DNA of 26,070 nt from Candidatus Terrybacteria bacterium RIFCSPLOWO2_01_FULL_58_14 (GTDB lineage: Bacteria; Patescibacteriota; Minisyncoccia; Terrybacterales; 2-01-FULL-58-14). The first letter of the stretch is position 1; each line of letters begins with the position of its first letter. Position numbers and translations under genes: made by a program. Shown in pieces: positions 5,549 through 15,000 of the stretch. The notes beneath the pieces were generated by a model. That model saw nothing but the letters and a program-made list of their open reading frames with translations, was not told the DNA's origin and ran no database searches. Location: positions 11,309-37,378 of the forward strand of contig MHSZ01000031.1 in the NCBI GenBank assembly GCA_001824745.1, in the 5' to 3' direction.

Positions 5549-7018
5549 CTAGATCCTCGGGAAAAGGGGCTCTCCTTTTTTGGGACGAAGCGTGCGCTCC
5601 TCCCATGGCGTCGTATCGCGAGGATCAATGCCGAGCTGTATGAACATCTCGCGCGCGGTCTTCGGGAGAAACGGGACGAGTATCCAGGCGGCATTGCCGA
5701 GAAGTATTAAGAGATCTGGCAGAGCTTCTCGCCAGTTCTCTTTCTCCCAGGGACGCCTTTCTTCGACAAGGCGATTGCCGTATAGGACAAGATCGAAAAC
5801 GCTGGCGAGTGCACGATCGAGGCGAAAGGCCTCGAGTGCCGCGCGGTGGCTCTTCCACGCCGAAGCGATCTCCTCGCGAATACGGTGACCGCGAAGCGTA
5901 ATCGGCTCGCCGGCCTTCTCCGCAACCGCAACCACGCGCGAGAGGAGATTCCCGAGCCCGTTCACGAGTTCGCCCTCGTAGATTTCCCGGAAGCGCGCCT
6001 CGGTGAAATCGCCATCGCCGGTAGTGGGAATTTCTTTGAGGAGATACCAGCGCACTGCATCGGCGCCGTAGCGCTCAATGAGCGCGAAGGGGTCCACCAC
6101 GTTTCCTTTGGTCTTCGACATCTTCTGTCCTCCGGAGAGGATGTGGCCGTGAACGAGCAGTGTTTTGGGGAGCGGAAACTTCGCCGAAAGCAACATCGCG
6201 GGCCAAATCACCGCATGGAAACGGAGAATGTCCTTCCCGATGGCGTGCACATCCGCTGGCCAGAAAGTTCGGAAGCGCTCGTCGTCCCCGCGCCCGAATC
6301 CCAATGCCGTCAGATAGTTCGGTAACGCGTCGGCCCAGACATAGATGGTCTGACTCTCGTCGCCGGGCACCGGAATCCCCCAAGGAAGATCTTTTCTTGG
6401 CCGGGAAAACGATACGTCCTCAAGGCCCTGCCGAATAAACGACAAAACTTCATTTCGCCGCTCCGAAGGAACAATGTGAAGCTCGTCTTTTTCGATAAGG
6501 CCGAGCAGCTCATCCTGATAACGCGAGAGGTGGAAGAACCAGTTCTCCTCTTCAATGGCTTCCGGCGCCGTGCCGTGGTCAGGGCAACGGCCGTCTTTGA
6601 GATCGCTCAGCTTCTTGAAGGCCTCGCACCCCACACAGTAAAGCCCCTTGTACTGCCCCTTCCGAAGGTCACCGGCGTCGGCGAGCCGCCGCCAGAACGC
6701 CTCGACTCCGGGCCAGTGACGCTCGCGGTCGCTCGTGCGGATAAAATCGTCGTGGGAAATATCGAGGGACCGGGCAAGCTCTCGAAACTTCGCACTCATG
6801 GCATCTACGTACTTTTTCGGTTCCAGATCCGCCCCTTGTGCGGCTTCGAGATTCTTGCGGCCGTGTTCATCAGTGCCCGTGAGGAAAAACCGCGCGTCTC
6901 CTTCCAGCCCGTGCCACCGCGCGAGCACATCGGCCTGGCAGAGCTCAAGCGCGAACCCAATGTGGGGCGGCGCGTTCGTATAGGCGATGGAGGTCGTGAC
7001 GTAAAACTTATTAGGCAT
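5549..7018 (-). CDS. metG: Methionyl-tRNA synthetase (MetG2-like, short form)
   Basis: The protein has 489 residues and charges tRNA-Met with methionine at the cost of ATP. The HIGH motif is PPHIGFA (residues 17-23) and the KMSKS loop reads KMSKTKGN (about residue 300). The connective region has one zinc-knuckle-like set: CVGC, then CPDH, where related enzymes have CPDC, so the fourth ligand would be His. The family-typical ENWFFHLSRYQ follows. The C-terminal anticodon-binding helices end without an EMAP/Trbp111-like extension. The ATG at 7018 is chosen because AGGA lies 8 bases upstream and MPNKFYVTTSIAYTNAPPHIG begins where the family begins; a longer frame upstream lies inside rsmI. The gene overlaps the rsmI end by 8 bases. 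Confidence 0.96.
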   Translation of the reverse strand: MPNKFYVTTSIAYTNAPPHIGFALELCQADVLARWHGLEGDARFFLTGTDEHGRKNLEAAQGADLEPKKYVDAMSAKFRELARSLDISHDDFIRTSDRERHWPGVEAFWRRLADAGDLRKGQYKGLYCVGCEAFKKLSDLKDGRCPDHGTAPEAIEEENWFFHLSRYQDELLGLIEKDELHIVPSERRNEVLSFIRQGLEDVSFSRPRKDLPWGIPVPGDESQTIYVWADALPNYLTALGFGRGDDERFRTFWPADVHAIGKDILRFHAVIWPAMLLSAKFPLPKTLLVHGHILSGGQKMSKTKGNVVDPFALIERYGADAVRWYLLKEIPTTGDGDFTEARFREIYEGELVNGLGNLLSRVVAVAEKAGEPITLRGHRIREEIASAWKSHRAALEAFRLDRALASVFDLVLYGNRLVEERRPWEKENWREALPDLLILLGNAAWILVPFLPKTAREMFIQLGIDPRDTTPWEERTLRPKKGEPLFPRI

Positions 7019-7739
7019 AAACAGATTCCTGCGTGGTATTCTTGTGCGATGCACGTATATTTTGGGGTTCGATAAGAATGACGTACTCACCTCGGGGCTT
7101 TTCTCGACCAATCCGATCAGCAACCTCCTGCAGCGTACCCCGCATCACTTCTTCGAACTTCTTCGTGAGCTCGCGCCCCACCACAACACGGCGCTCGACC
7201 CCGAGGGCCGCAAGAAGCTCCGCGATCGTTTTCTTGATTCGATGCGGCGATTCGAAAAGAATGCCGGGGTATGAATTCTCGGCAACGTCCTGAAAATACA
7301 TCTTCCTCCCTTTTTTCTGAGGCGGGTAGCCGAAAAAGTGGAACTCGTCCATCGACACTGGCGCGAGCGACGCGATCGCCGTCACCGCAGACGAGCCGGG
7401 AATCGGAACGATCGCGATGTCGGGCCCGAACTCTTTGACGGCTGCGGCAATAAGGCGCGGGCCCGGATCCGACACCGCCGGCGTACCAGCACAGCTCACA
7501 TAAGCCACCTGCATTCCTTCCCGCAGCATCGTAAGCAACCGCTCAAGCGCCTTCGGTCCTGAATGCTGATAGTATGGGAAGAGCGGTTTGTGAATGTCGT
7601 ACCGCGCGAGGAGCTTCCGCGTCACCCGAGTATCCTCAGAGAAAATCGCGTCGACGTCCTTGAGGGTGCGGATTGCGCGAAACGTGGCGTCCTCAAGATT
7701 CCCGATAGGTGTTGCCACCATGAAAAGCTTCCCCGGCAT
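7011..7739 (-). CDS. rsmI: 16S rRNA 2'-O-ribose C1402 methyltransferase RsmI
   Basis: The protein has 242 residues and is a tetrapyrrole-methylase-fold enzyme. The N-terminal signature VATPIGNLEDATFRA is followed by IFSEDTRVTRKLL, by VAYVSCAGTPAVSDPG (the SAM-binding loop), and by LFESPHRIKKT and GRELTKKFEEVMRG. All are diagnostic of RsmI (YraL). It methylates the ribose of C1402 in the decoding centre using S-adenosylmethionine. It is the first gene of the minus-strand rsmI-metG-membrane protein-tatD run and diverges from the plus gene at 7788 across 48 bases. Confidence 0.96.
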   Translation of the reverse strand: MPGKLFMVATPIGNLEDATFRAIRTLKDVDAIFSEDTRVTRKLLARYDIHKPLFPYYQHSGPKALERLLTMLREGMQVAYVSCAGTPAVSDPGPRLIAAAVKEFGPDIAIVPIPGSSAVTAIASLAPVSMDEFHFFGYPPQKKGRKMYFQDVAENSYPGILFESPHRIKKTIAELLAALGVERRVVVGRELTKKFEEVMRGTLQEVADRIGREKPRGEYVILIEPQNIRASHKNTTQESVYA

Positions 7740-7787
7740 CGTCTCTTATCCTAACCCCAGAAAGCCGCTGCCGCGAAACCGTGAACT

Positions 7788-8243
7788 ATGATTCTCGCTT
7801 CCCATGTGCTCATCGGGGGGGCGATCGGGGCGGCATTTCGCGAACCCGCCCTTGCCATCCCGCTCGCTCTTGCGAGTCACTATCTTCTCGATGCAGTACC
7901 GCATCGAGAATATCGTATCGCGCGGCTCGAAGCGGGGTTCCGCGATCACGGATTTATCGTCGAGCTCCTGGCCGTCTTTGCGGATCTCGCACTCGGTTTC
8001 GCTATCCTGCTCGCCCTCGCCCCTCCCCCGCTCGCAATCGTGGCGGGCTTTGCGGCAGCACTCCCCGATGCCGTCACGTTTCTCTCGTTCCTCATGCGCG
8101 AAAACGGGATCTTGCGCGCACAACGAGCATTCCACCGCCGAATCCATCTTATGAGGCGCGAGCAGGTTCCCTGGCTTCTCGCGCTACTCACCCAGGGTAG
8201 TGCGGTGCTTGTGGGAGTATTCGTGATCCTCGCCGCCGGCTGA
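7788..8243 (+). CDS. Small membrane protein, YdjM/DUF457-like metal-dependent hydrolase family
   Basis: The protein has 151 residues. The N-terminus has HVLIGGAIG and then ASHYLLDAVPHREY, matching the H..xG ... SH..LD..PH pattern of the YdjM/DUF457 membrane-bound, predicted metal-dependent hydrolases. It has about three or four hydrophobic stretches, ending in LLTQGSAVLVGVFVILAAG. Several His and Asp residues sit where metal ligands are expected, but no reaction is established for the family. No clear ribosome site precedes the ATG. It is a single gene, divergent from rsmI and ending at the shared terminator at 8268-8300. Confidence 0.7.
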   Translation: MILASHVLIGGAIGAAFREPALAIPLALASHYLLDAVPHREYRIARLEAGFRDHGFIVELLAVFADLALGFAILLALAPPPLAIVAGFAAALPDAVTFLSFLMRENGILRAQRAFHRRIHLMRREQVPWLLALLTQGSAVLVGVFVILAAG

Positions 8244-8267
8244 GGCCAATAATACGGATAAGGAAAC

Positions 8268-8300
8268 GAAGGCGGTCGCCTTGGGCGACCGCCTTCTCTT
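8268..8300. terminator. Bidirectional terminator between convergent genes
   Basis: A perfect 13-bp stem, GAAGGCGGTCGCC (8268-8280) with GGCGACCGCCTTC (8284-8296) and loop TTG, is followed by TCTCTT on the plus strand and CGTTTCCTT on the minus strand. It serves both the gene ending at 8243 and the permease gene ending at 8319. Confidence 0.85.
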
Positions 8301-8318
8301 CACGGCGTTGCGCCGGTC

Positions 8319-9332
8319 CTAGATACGCGCCTTTCCTTTCGAGAAGTCACCGAGAAACTCCATGGCCACCGCAGCAAGGGGAACAGCAAGGATCATGCCG
8401 ATAATACCTCCGAGGCGTACGCCGATGAGAAACGCGAAAATAACAATGACGGGGTGAAGGCCCAACACCCGCCGGTAAAGCATCGGCACTATGAGGTTTC
8501 CTTCAATCTGTTGAAGCAAAATGTAGAAGAGAAGCACGAGCACCGCGAGTGCCGGCGCCTGAAAGATCGCGACGAGTACTGCCGCCGCTCCGGACACCAC
8601 GGGGCCCACGATCGGCACAATCTCAAGCATGGCCGCGAAGATTGCGAGTAGTAGCGCGTAGCGCACACCAAGCACAGTGAGCCCGAGATACGTGATGATG
8701 CCAATAAACACCATGAGAAGCACCTGTCCCCTTGCCCAGATACCGATCATCCGCTGCGCCCGCCGCCAGAGATCCACGACGTATGACTCCTCGCGCCCAG
8801 GGATAAGAAGGCGCAGGAGCTTCTCGACGCCGTCGCGCTCAAGTGCGAGATAGAAGGTTACGAGCAAAAGCGAGATCGTGGTGAAGACGCCTCCAAAAAT
8901 CTGGAACGTGAACGCCGGAAGGGCCAAGATCCCCCCCCCGAGAAGGCCCGCGACGCGCTCGAGCGCCTGGCTCACTCCTTGCCCGATAACCCCCTCGGGT
9001 GCGATGCCAATCGGCTCAAGACCGGTAACGAAAAGCTGGGCGTAGGCCGGAAAGTTTTTTGCGAAATCCTCGAACTCCTGAAGAAGCGGAGGGGCAACGG
9101 CACGCACGAAAAGCCCCAGGGCGCTTACCGCAACGAGCACGACGATGAGGAGGCCCACGAGACGAGGCACGCCTCCGCGTTCAAACCACGTCACCAACGG
9201 CGCGATGCCCGACGCGAGCACGATCGCGAACAGCAGGAACACAAGGAGATCGCGGATGAAAAAAAGGAAAAGCAGCGCGACAAGCACGAAACACACGCGC
9301 AGAATAGTGCGGATGGAGATATCGATCGTCAT
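8319..9332 (-). CDS. AI-2E-family transporter (PerM/TqsA-type permease)
   Basis: The protein has 337 residues and about eight membrane helices. The N-terminus is an ISIRTILRVCFVLVALLFLFF helix pair, followed by a soluble loop with LLQEFEDFAKNFPAYAQ. The conserved C-terminal region contains GIITYLGLTVLGVRYALLLA, EIVPIVGPVVSG and QQIEGNLIVPMLYRRVLGLH, the last being the classic family signature. Known members export AI-2 or act as Na+/H+ antiporters; here the substrate is open. The start ATG at 9332 has no evident ribosome site. The gene contains a run of nine C on the plus strand (8931-8939), encoding part of LLGGGIL. An imperfect inverted repeat (9351-9402) lies just upstream. Confidence 0.92.
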   Translation of the reverse strand: MTIDISIRTILRVCFVLVALLFLFFIRDLLVFLLFAIVLASGIAPLVTWFERGGVPRLVGLLIVVLVAVSALGLFVRAVAPPLLQEFEDFAKNFPAYAQLFVTGLEPIGIAPEGVIGQGVSQALERVAGLLGGGILALPAFTFQIFGGVFTTISLLLVTFYLALERDGVEKLLRLLIPGREESYVVDLWRRAQRMIGIWARGQVLLMVFIGIITYLGLTVLGVRYALLLAIFAAMLEIVPIVGPVVSGAAAVLVAIFQAPALAVLVLLFYILLQQIEGNLIVPMLYRRVLGLHPVIVIFAFLIGVRLGGIIGMILAVPLAAVAMEFLGDFSKGKARI

Positions 9333-9350
9333 ATATTCAGCTTACGACCA

Positions 9351-9402
9351 ACAACCGACGACTCACAACAATCATGGCCGTTGATCGTGGGTCATCGGTT
9401 GT
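9351..9402. repeat. Long imperfect inverted repeat between the M16 and AI-2E genes
   Basis: Bases 9351-9366 pair with 9387-9402 over 16 positions, with one mismatch and one G-T pair. The loop is about 20 bases. It starts 4 bases past the M16 stop in the direction of transcription. It may terminate that transcript or form a cruciform. No strong T tract follows, and there is no other gene in the 73-base spacer. Confidence 0.5.
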
Positions 9403-9405
9403 GGA

Positions 9406-10692
9406 TCAAGACGGAAAAGCTCGATTAAGTTGACGATACCATAAGTCACGGCGATCGTCCGGCCCGATGAGTGCGAGGTTGAGCCGTTCGCGCCGGAAAA
9501 GGAGCCGGGCGGCCTCGCGCACCGCAGAGGGCGTTACGCGGCGTATCGCGCGAATCTCTTCCTCGGGTGTCTGGATACGACCGAGGAGAATCTCCTGCGT
9601 TGCCGCATACGCCGCGAGCTCATCGGTCTCCTCAAGGCCCAGCGAGAATTTCCCGATCATCGCCTCTTGCGCTTTCCGCACTTCCGCGCGATCCGACAAC
9701 TGCTTGGTAATCAGGCGGTATTCCTTGAGAATCGCGTCGATTGCCTCCCGCGCATTCGCATTCCTTACGCCCGCGATCGTCGCAAAAGAGCCGGTCTCGG
9801 TATCGAAATCTGCAATGGTCCGAATACTATACGCCAGGCCGAGTCGATCACGTATGAGAAGGAAGAGACGCGACGACATCGTGCCGCCCAATATGGTGGC
9901 GAGCACATCGATCGCGTACCGTGCGGGGTGCGTCATCGAAACCCCGAGGAAACCCACGGCGATATGCGTCTGATCGGTTTTCTTCTTGTGCGCGAGAACC
10001 TGAGGCGCGCGCTGCGAGTCCCGCACGGCGGGATAGTCGGGTGTCATTCCGTCACGGATGCCGCGGAATGATTCCCTCGCGATACGCGCGACCTCCCCGC
10101 TTGCGATCGCTCCGGCAAGCGTCACCACCATCGCAGGAGCCCGATAGTAGGTACGAAAATGCGCCACGATATCGCGGTGCTGAATCGCTCGCACCGTGCG
10201 CGGCGTCCCGCCAATGTACCGACCCGCCGGCTGATCGCCCCAGAGTACCTTCTCCCATAAATCACCGAGGAAGCGCGTGGGGGTATCGAAGTAGAGATTC
10301 AGCTCTTCCAGCACAACGCCGCGTTCACGCTCGACTTCACCCCGGGGAAACCTCGGGTGTTTCAACATATCGCTGACGATCCGCACCGCCTTCTTGGAGT
10401 TCTCGGAAGCAACCTTCACCCAAAACCCGGTGAACTCCTTTCCGGTAAAGGCGTTATACTCCGCACCTAGCCGATCGAATGCCTCTGTGAGTGCGCGTAC
10501 CGTAGGGAAACGCGCCGACCCCTTGAAACACATGTGCTCCAAAAAGTGAGATACGCCCGAGATCTCTTTTCGCTCATACTTTGAGCCGGTCTTCACGAGC
10601 ACGAGCACGGTAACGGCCCGCGTGCCCTTCATGGGAACGCTGAGGACGCGGAGACCATTGCGGAGTGTGCGTTTGGTATACATGGTCGACAT
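9406..10692 (-). CDS. M16-family zinc peptidase (pitrilysin / processing-peptidase-like)
   Basis: The protein has 428 residues. The inverted zinc motif HFLEH (His49, Glu52, His53) is present. The distal ligand Glu is in ERGVVLEELN (Glu129/130), about 76 residues on, so the catalytic half is intact. The second M16 domain retains GLAYSIRT, the usual Arg/Tyr region. The length fits the one-chain YmxG/PqqL-like bacterial processing peptidases, which degrade or trim small peptides. The ATG at 10692 overlaps the glyS stop by one base (TAATG), so translation is probably coupled; a second ATG three codons later is also possible. It is the last gene of the yraN-to-M16 run. Confidence 0.93.
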   Translation of the reverse strand: MSTMYTKRTLRNGLRVLSVPMKGTRAVTVLVLVKTGSKYERKEISGVSHFLEHMCFKGSARFPTVRALTEAFDRLGAEYNAFTGKEFTGFWVKVASENSKKAVRIVSDMLKHPRFPRGEVERERGVVLEELNLYFDTPTRFLGDLWEKVLWGDQPAGRYIGGTPRTVRAIQHRDIVAHFRTYYRAPAMVVTLAGAIASGEVARIARESFRGIRDGMTPDYPAVRDSQRAPQVLAHKKKTDQTHIAVGFLGVSMTHPARYAIDVLATILGGTMSSRLFLLIRDRLGLAYSIRTIADFDTETGSFATIAGVRNANAREAIDAILKEYRLITKQLSDRAEVRKAQEAMIGKFSLGLEETDELAAYAATQEILLGRIQTPEEEIRAIRRVTPSAVREAARLLFRRERLNLALIGPDDRRDLWYRQLNRAFPS

Positions 10693-12071
10693 TATGCTGC
10701 ACTGATTCTCGAGGCGAGCTCGAGCGCGACCCCAGCGCCGGGCACGCGCACCTGGGCTGCGGTATCGCGATCGCGAAGCGTCACGGTGCCGTCTTCGAGG
10801 GTTTGGAAGTCCACCGTGATGCACCACGGCGTGCCGATTTCGTCCTGACTGTAGTAGCGCTTCCCGATATTTCCGCGGTCATCCCAGGCAACAGGGAACC
10901 GCGGGAGAAGACCTTCATAGATTTCCCGGGCCCGCGCCACGAGCTCGGGTTTGTTTGCGAGAAGCGGAAATACCGCGGCTTTGTAGGGAGCCAGGCGCGG
11001 CGCAAGCTTCAGCACCACGCGCCGTCCGCCGTCTTCCTCGTGGTAGGCCTCCAGAAGCACCATGAGAAGCAGCCGCGTGAGGCCGAAGGTGGGTTCGATC
11101 ACGTGCGGGAAGAACCTCTCACCCGTTACGGGATCGGTGTAGCGCAGATCGGTGCCGGAGTGCTCGGCGTGATTGCGAAGATCAAAGTCCGTACGGTAAG
11201 CAAGGCCGAACATTTCTTTGAAACCGAACGGGGTCTCGTATTCGATGTCCACCGTGCGCTTCGAGTAATGCGAAAGTTCGTCTTGGGAGTGTGCGCGTAC
11301 GCGCGTATGACCGAGGTCAAATCCTATGGCTTGAAGCCACGCCTGTTGTTCTGAAAGCCAGTAATCAAACCAGCGCTCCCACTCCTCGGCGCGCACGAAA
11401 TATTCGAACTCCATGAGGTCAAACTCCAGTGTCCGGAAGATGAAGTTGCCCGGCGTGATTTCGTTCCGGAACGCTTTGCCGACCGATGCAATGCCGAAAG
11501 GAAGCTGCACGCGCGTGGTGTCAAGGACATGCTTGAAGTTCACAAACATCGCCTGGGCAATCTCACCCCGCAGATAAATCGCGTTCGCGTTCTCCTCGAG
11601 CGTCCCGATGCGGGTCTGAAAAAGCAGGTTAAAACGCCGCGCCTCCGTGAAACTCTCTTTCTCACCGCAGTGAGGACATGCGATGTGCTCCTCTTGGATA
11701 ATTTTCGTGAGCGCTTCGGGCGTCAGGCCCTCCACCTTACGATCAGGCAAGGCGTGTTCAATCAAATGATCGGCGCGCTCCCGAGCCCGACACTTCCGAC
11801 AATCAACCATCGCATCGTTGAAGTTCGCCACATGTCCCGACGCTTCCCATACCTTCGGGTTCATGAGAATGGCCGCGTCGATGCCTACCATATCCGCACG
11901 GGTCCTCACGAAACGGTCCCACCACCAATCGCGGAGGTTGTTCTTGAGTTCAACGCCCAAGGGGCCGTAATCCCAGGAGTTGGCCAGACCCCCGTAGATT
12001 GCAGACCCCGGATACACGAATCCGCGGCGCTTGGCTAAACTCACGATGGTGTCGAGGTCAGGAGCGGGCAT
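10692..12071 (-). CDS. glyS: Glycyl-tRNA synthetase, homodimeric class II type
   Basis: The protein has 459 residues and attaches glycine to tRNA-Gly. The N-terminus IVSLAKRRGFVYPGSAIYGG is typical of the alpha2 (eukaryal/archaeal/Thermus-like) enzyme. Class II motif 2 is FRNEITPGNFIFRTLEF. Other family marks are FKEMFGLAYRTDFDL, a VIEPTFGLTR motif 3 segment, and an anticodon-binding domain beginning APYKAAVFPLL. An insertion carries paired cysteines (CRKC and CPHC), probably a zinc site. The ATG at 12071 is chosen because the conserved N-terminus starts there; the longer frame runs into the end of the upstream secreted-protein gene, whose stop is 8 bases away. The heterotetrameric glyQ/glyS form is not seen in this window. 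Confidence 0.96.
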   Translation of the reverse strand: MPAPDLDTIVSLAKRRGFVYPGSAIYGGLANSWDYGPLGVELKNNLRDWWWDRFVRTRADMVGIDAAILMNPKVWEASGHVANFNDAMVDCRKCRARERADHLIEHALPDRKVEGLTPEALTKIIQEEHIACPHCGEKESFTEARRFNLLFQTRIGTLEENANAIYLRGEIAQAMFVNFKHVLDTTRVQLPFGIASVGKAFRNEITPGNFIFRTLEFDLMEFEYFVRAEEWERWFDYWLSEQQAWLQAIGFDLGHTRVRAHSQDELSHYSKRTVDIEYETPFGFKEMFGLAYRTDFDLRNHAEHSGTDLRYTDPVTGERFFPHVIEPTFGLTRLLLMVLLEAYHEEDGGRRVVLKLAPRLAPYKAAVFPLLANKPELVARAREIYEGLLPRFPVAWDDRGNIGKRYYSQDEIGTPWCITVDFQTLEDGTVTLRDRDTAAQVRVPGAGVALELASRISAA

Positions 12072-12079
12072 GGGGCAGC

Positions 12080-15000
12080 TCACTGTCGAAGAGAGAGAAG
12101 AACGATCTTGCTCGTACCGTCGTCCAGCGTCGCGCGGAGTTGCCACGTACCCGAGGTCATGGTGTCGGTAGAGAGGTTGAACATGTACTGGTCGCCGGAG
12201 ACGCGGAAGAGATTGCCCGTATCTGCGGCAGAAATGGAGAGCGCCACCTCTTCCGTACCAATGATGCCGTCAGTGATCTTGGCGAGGAAGAGGTGAGCGG
12301 TCGCGGTGGAGACGGACTGATCGTTCGCGTCGGTGAGACGGAACTTCACCGGGAGGGTCCTCCCCTGCTTGTAGATGCCGGAGCCGTCGGCTTTCACGGG
12401 CGGAAAGAAACCGCCGAAGTCATAGACGACAGCGAAAGTGATGGTTTCCGTGGTGGTGTTGCCGGCGTTGTCTTGGGCGGTGAGGACGATGGCGTGGGGG
12501 CCGGGGACGGTGAAGGAAAGGACGGAGCCGCTGGCGAAGGGCTGGCCGTCGAGGGTAGCAGAGACCGACGCGGCGCCAGAGAGCGTATCTTCCGCCGAGT
12601 AGGTGAACGCGAACGGTGAGGTGTTGAGGAGGTACTCCGGATCAAGCGAAATGTGGGCGATGGCGGGGCCAGTGTCGTCCACCACGCCTTCGTCCACGGT
12701 GGGCTCCTCGATGGTGCCGCTAATAATATGCACCCTTGTCTCTCCGGGGTTGACCGTGATGTTTTCGACAGGGGTTGCCGCGAAACGCTGGGAGGAGGCG
12801 TCATAGGTAATGGCGCCGAAAGTATAGGCTTCTTCGAGGGATGGGAGCGAAGCTGCGATGTCGGGGTGCTCTTGGAAGAATTGTTCGATGTCTCGGGAGG
12901 AAACCGCGAAGCGGACCTCGGTACCTACAGGAACGACAATCCACTCTTCGTCGCTCCATAAATCTCCAGATGCGCTGGCCCCAGGAATCTGGATCTCATA
13001 ATCTCCCGTGGAGTAATTCATCCCCACGTGAAGGCCGTCTGATGTGTACGCATGGAGATCCAAATCCGGCAGGACTTGGCCGTCATCAATGCCCACCGGA
13101 GAGCCAAAAGCCGAATGTGAAGTAGGTGCTTCCCGATCACCAGCGAAAGCCATTCCCAATAACTGCGGCAAAAAAACAAGCAATGCGAGAATGATGCTTA
13201 CGAGAAGGAAAAGGACCAACAAAAACAATTTTCGATTGCGCTTCTCTATAAATAGATCTTTCCTCCAAAGAATCACGAGCGCCAACGCAGAGATAACAAG
13301 AAATCCATATACAAAAGGAAGAGCCTCGGGAAAACCGGGTAGCCAATCTTCTTGTGGGCCAACGACTGTAACGGGGACACTTTCGTCGACACGAAGTGGC
13401 CCGCCAAATCCCCAAATCCGTTCAAGTAAGGAATCGTCTTGTCGATAAAAGGCGACCACCACATCAGCATAATTACCCGCCGTAAGCTGGACGTTCGCCT
13501 GAAAACTATCAACCTGACTCTGGAAACCCATGAGGGTAGCGGAGAATCCTCGAACCGGCTCTATGAATTGTGCGCCTACTCCTTCGAGCGCGGAAGCGAC
13601 GTTGACGTACTTAACCGGTTGACCGCTTGTCGTTGAAGGGGAGATTTTGTAAATAACCAGAGCGGTCTCGGGAACATTCACGTCCCATCGGCTGTAGAAT
13701 GGATCATCGGTTCTCGCTTCAAGCAGATAGTAAACGCCGTCGGGGAAATTGTATCTAGCCACCATCTCGCCTGGTCCCGTTGTCTCTAACGACTCAATGG
13801 CGTGCGTTCCGAAACCAACAACTTCCTCCCGTAGCCACCCCAACTTGATCTTGTTAAACGATGATAAATGGGCCGGATCGGTCGAAAGGAGTTTCTCAAA
13901 CAGAGACCCGGCCATAAGATCCCACTCCCCGAGCGACCCGCCATCTTGGCAAGAAGATTGTTTATAGAGATCACAAATCGCTACATCATTCACGAGAAAT
14001 CCGATACGGTGTCCCAACTCATGCGCCCACTCTCGAAGCTGATCTTCTTCGGCAACAACAGCCCAATGCTGTACGGGCGCCGATGAGACGTATGTCCCCC
14101 AATCCTCTGGCCCCCACGCTTCGGTGATAAGCCGATGAGGTTCACTGATTGCGAACACCTCTTCCCGATGCCCAGGATGAACGGCAACGGCAATTTGATA
14201 ATCGCCGCTGGCGATACCCGCAGCCGCCATCGCGTCCCAAACGAATTGCTCAGTTTGATCTTTCGCACTCGAAATCACAATCTCGAGGGTGCCATCGTCG
14301 TTGATATCGACGCCGTGTGGCCCCCTGGTGTTTTCGGCGTATTCTTCAATGGTCTTATCCAAAACAAAATTCTGTCCGGAATCGTCTAAAACCGTGAAAT
14401 CCAACTCAACTAACCCATTCTCGCAAGGCGCCGTCGGACTCGCCCTCGTCCCAAACGACACCTCGCACCAGTAGTCCTTCATCTTCGGGATAATCTCGTT
14501 CTCAAAATAGACCTTGTCGCGGCCCGCCGCGAAGTCGCTCCCCTCCGGCTCCGCCAGGATCACCGCAACCTTGATGGTGCGCGCCGTCTGCACGACGAAA
14601 TCCACATTCCCCACCGTCCCAAACTCCTGCCAATCGGAAAATGTGCCCTGATCATCCATCGCCCTCGCCCGCCACTTATATTGTCCGTCGGCCAACCCGG
14701 ATCGAGTGACGGAGGCTGCGGTGCCTGACGGCACGAATGCGCTCTCGGCGATCCCGCCGTCGAAGTTCCCGGTGAATGGCTCGGCGAACTGCCGAAGCTC
14801 GATCTGAAGCTTAGCCGAACGATCTTCGGGGCTCGAGGGGGTTGCGGAGAACATGGCGGTGTCCTCAGTGGTCGTGGCGCCTTCGGCAACTAGGGTAGCG
14901 GCATCGGATTTAAGCTGTTGTAGCGCATTGATCGTCGGCGCTTGGAGAACTATAGGAGGACCGAAGTTGTAAAAAGCGTCTTTTACGTTTGCGTCAAGCG

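Noticed and set aside
7019..7123. Longer metG start
   Set aside because: It would lie entirely inside rsmI and add a tail not found in MetG; the ATG at 7018 has a ribosome site and the conserved N-terminus.
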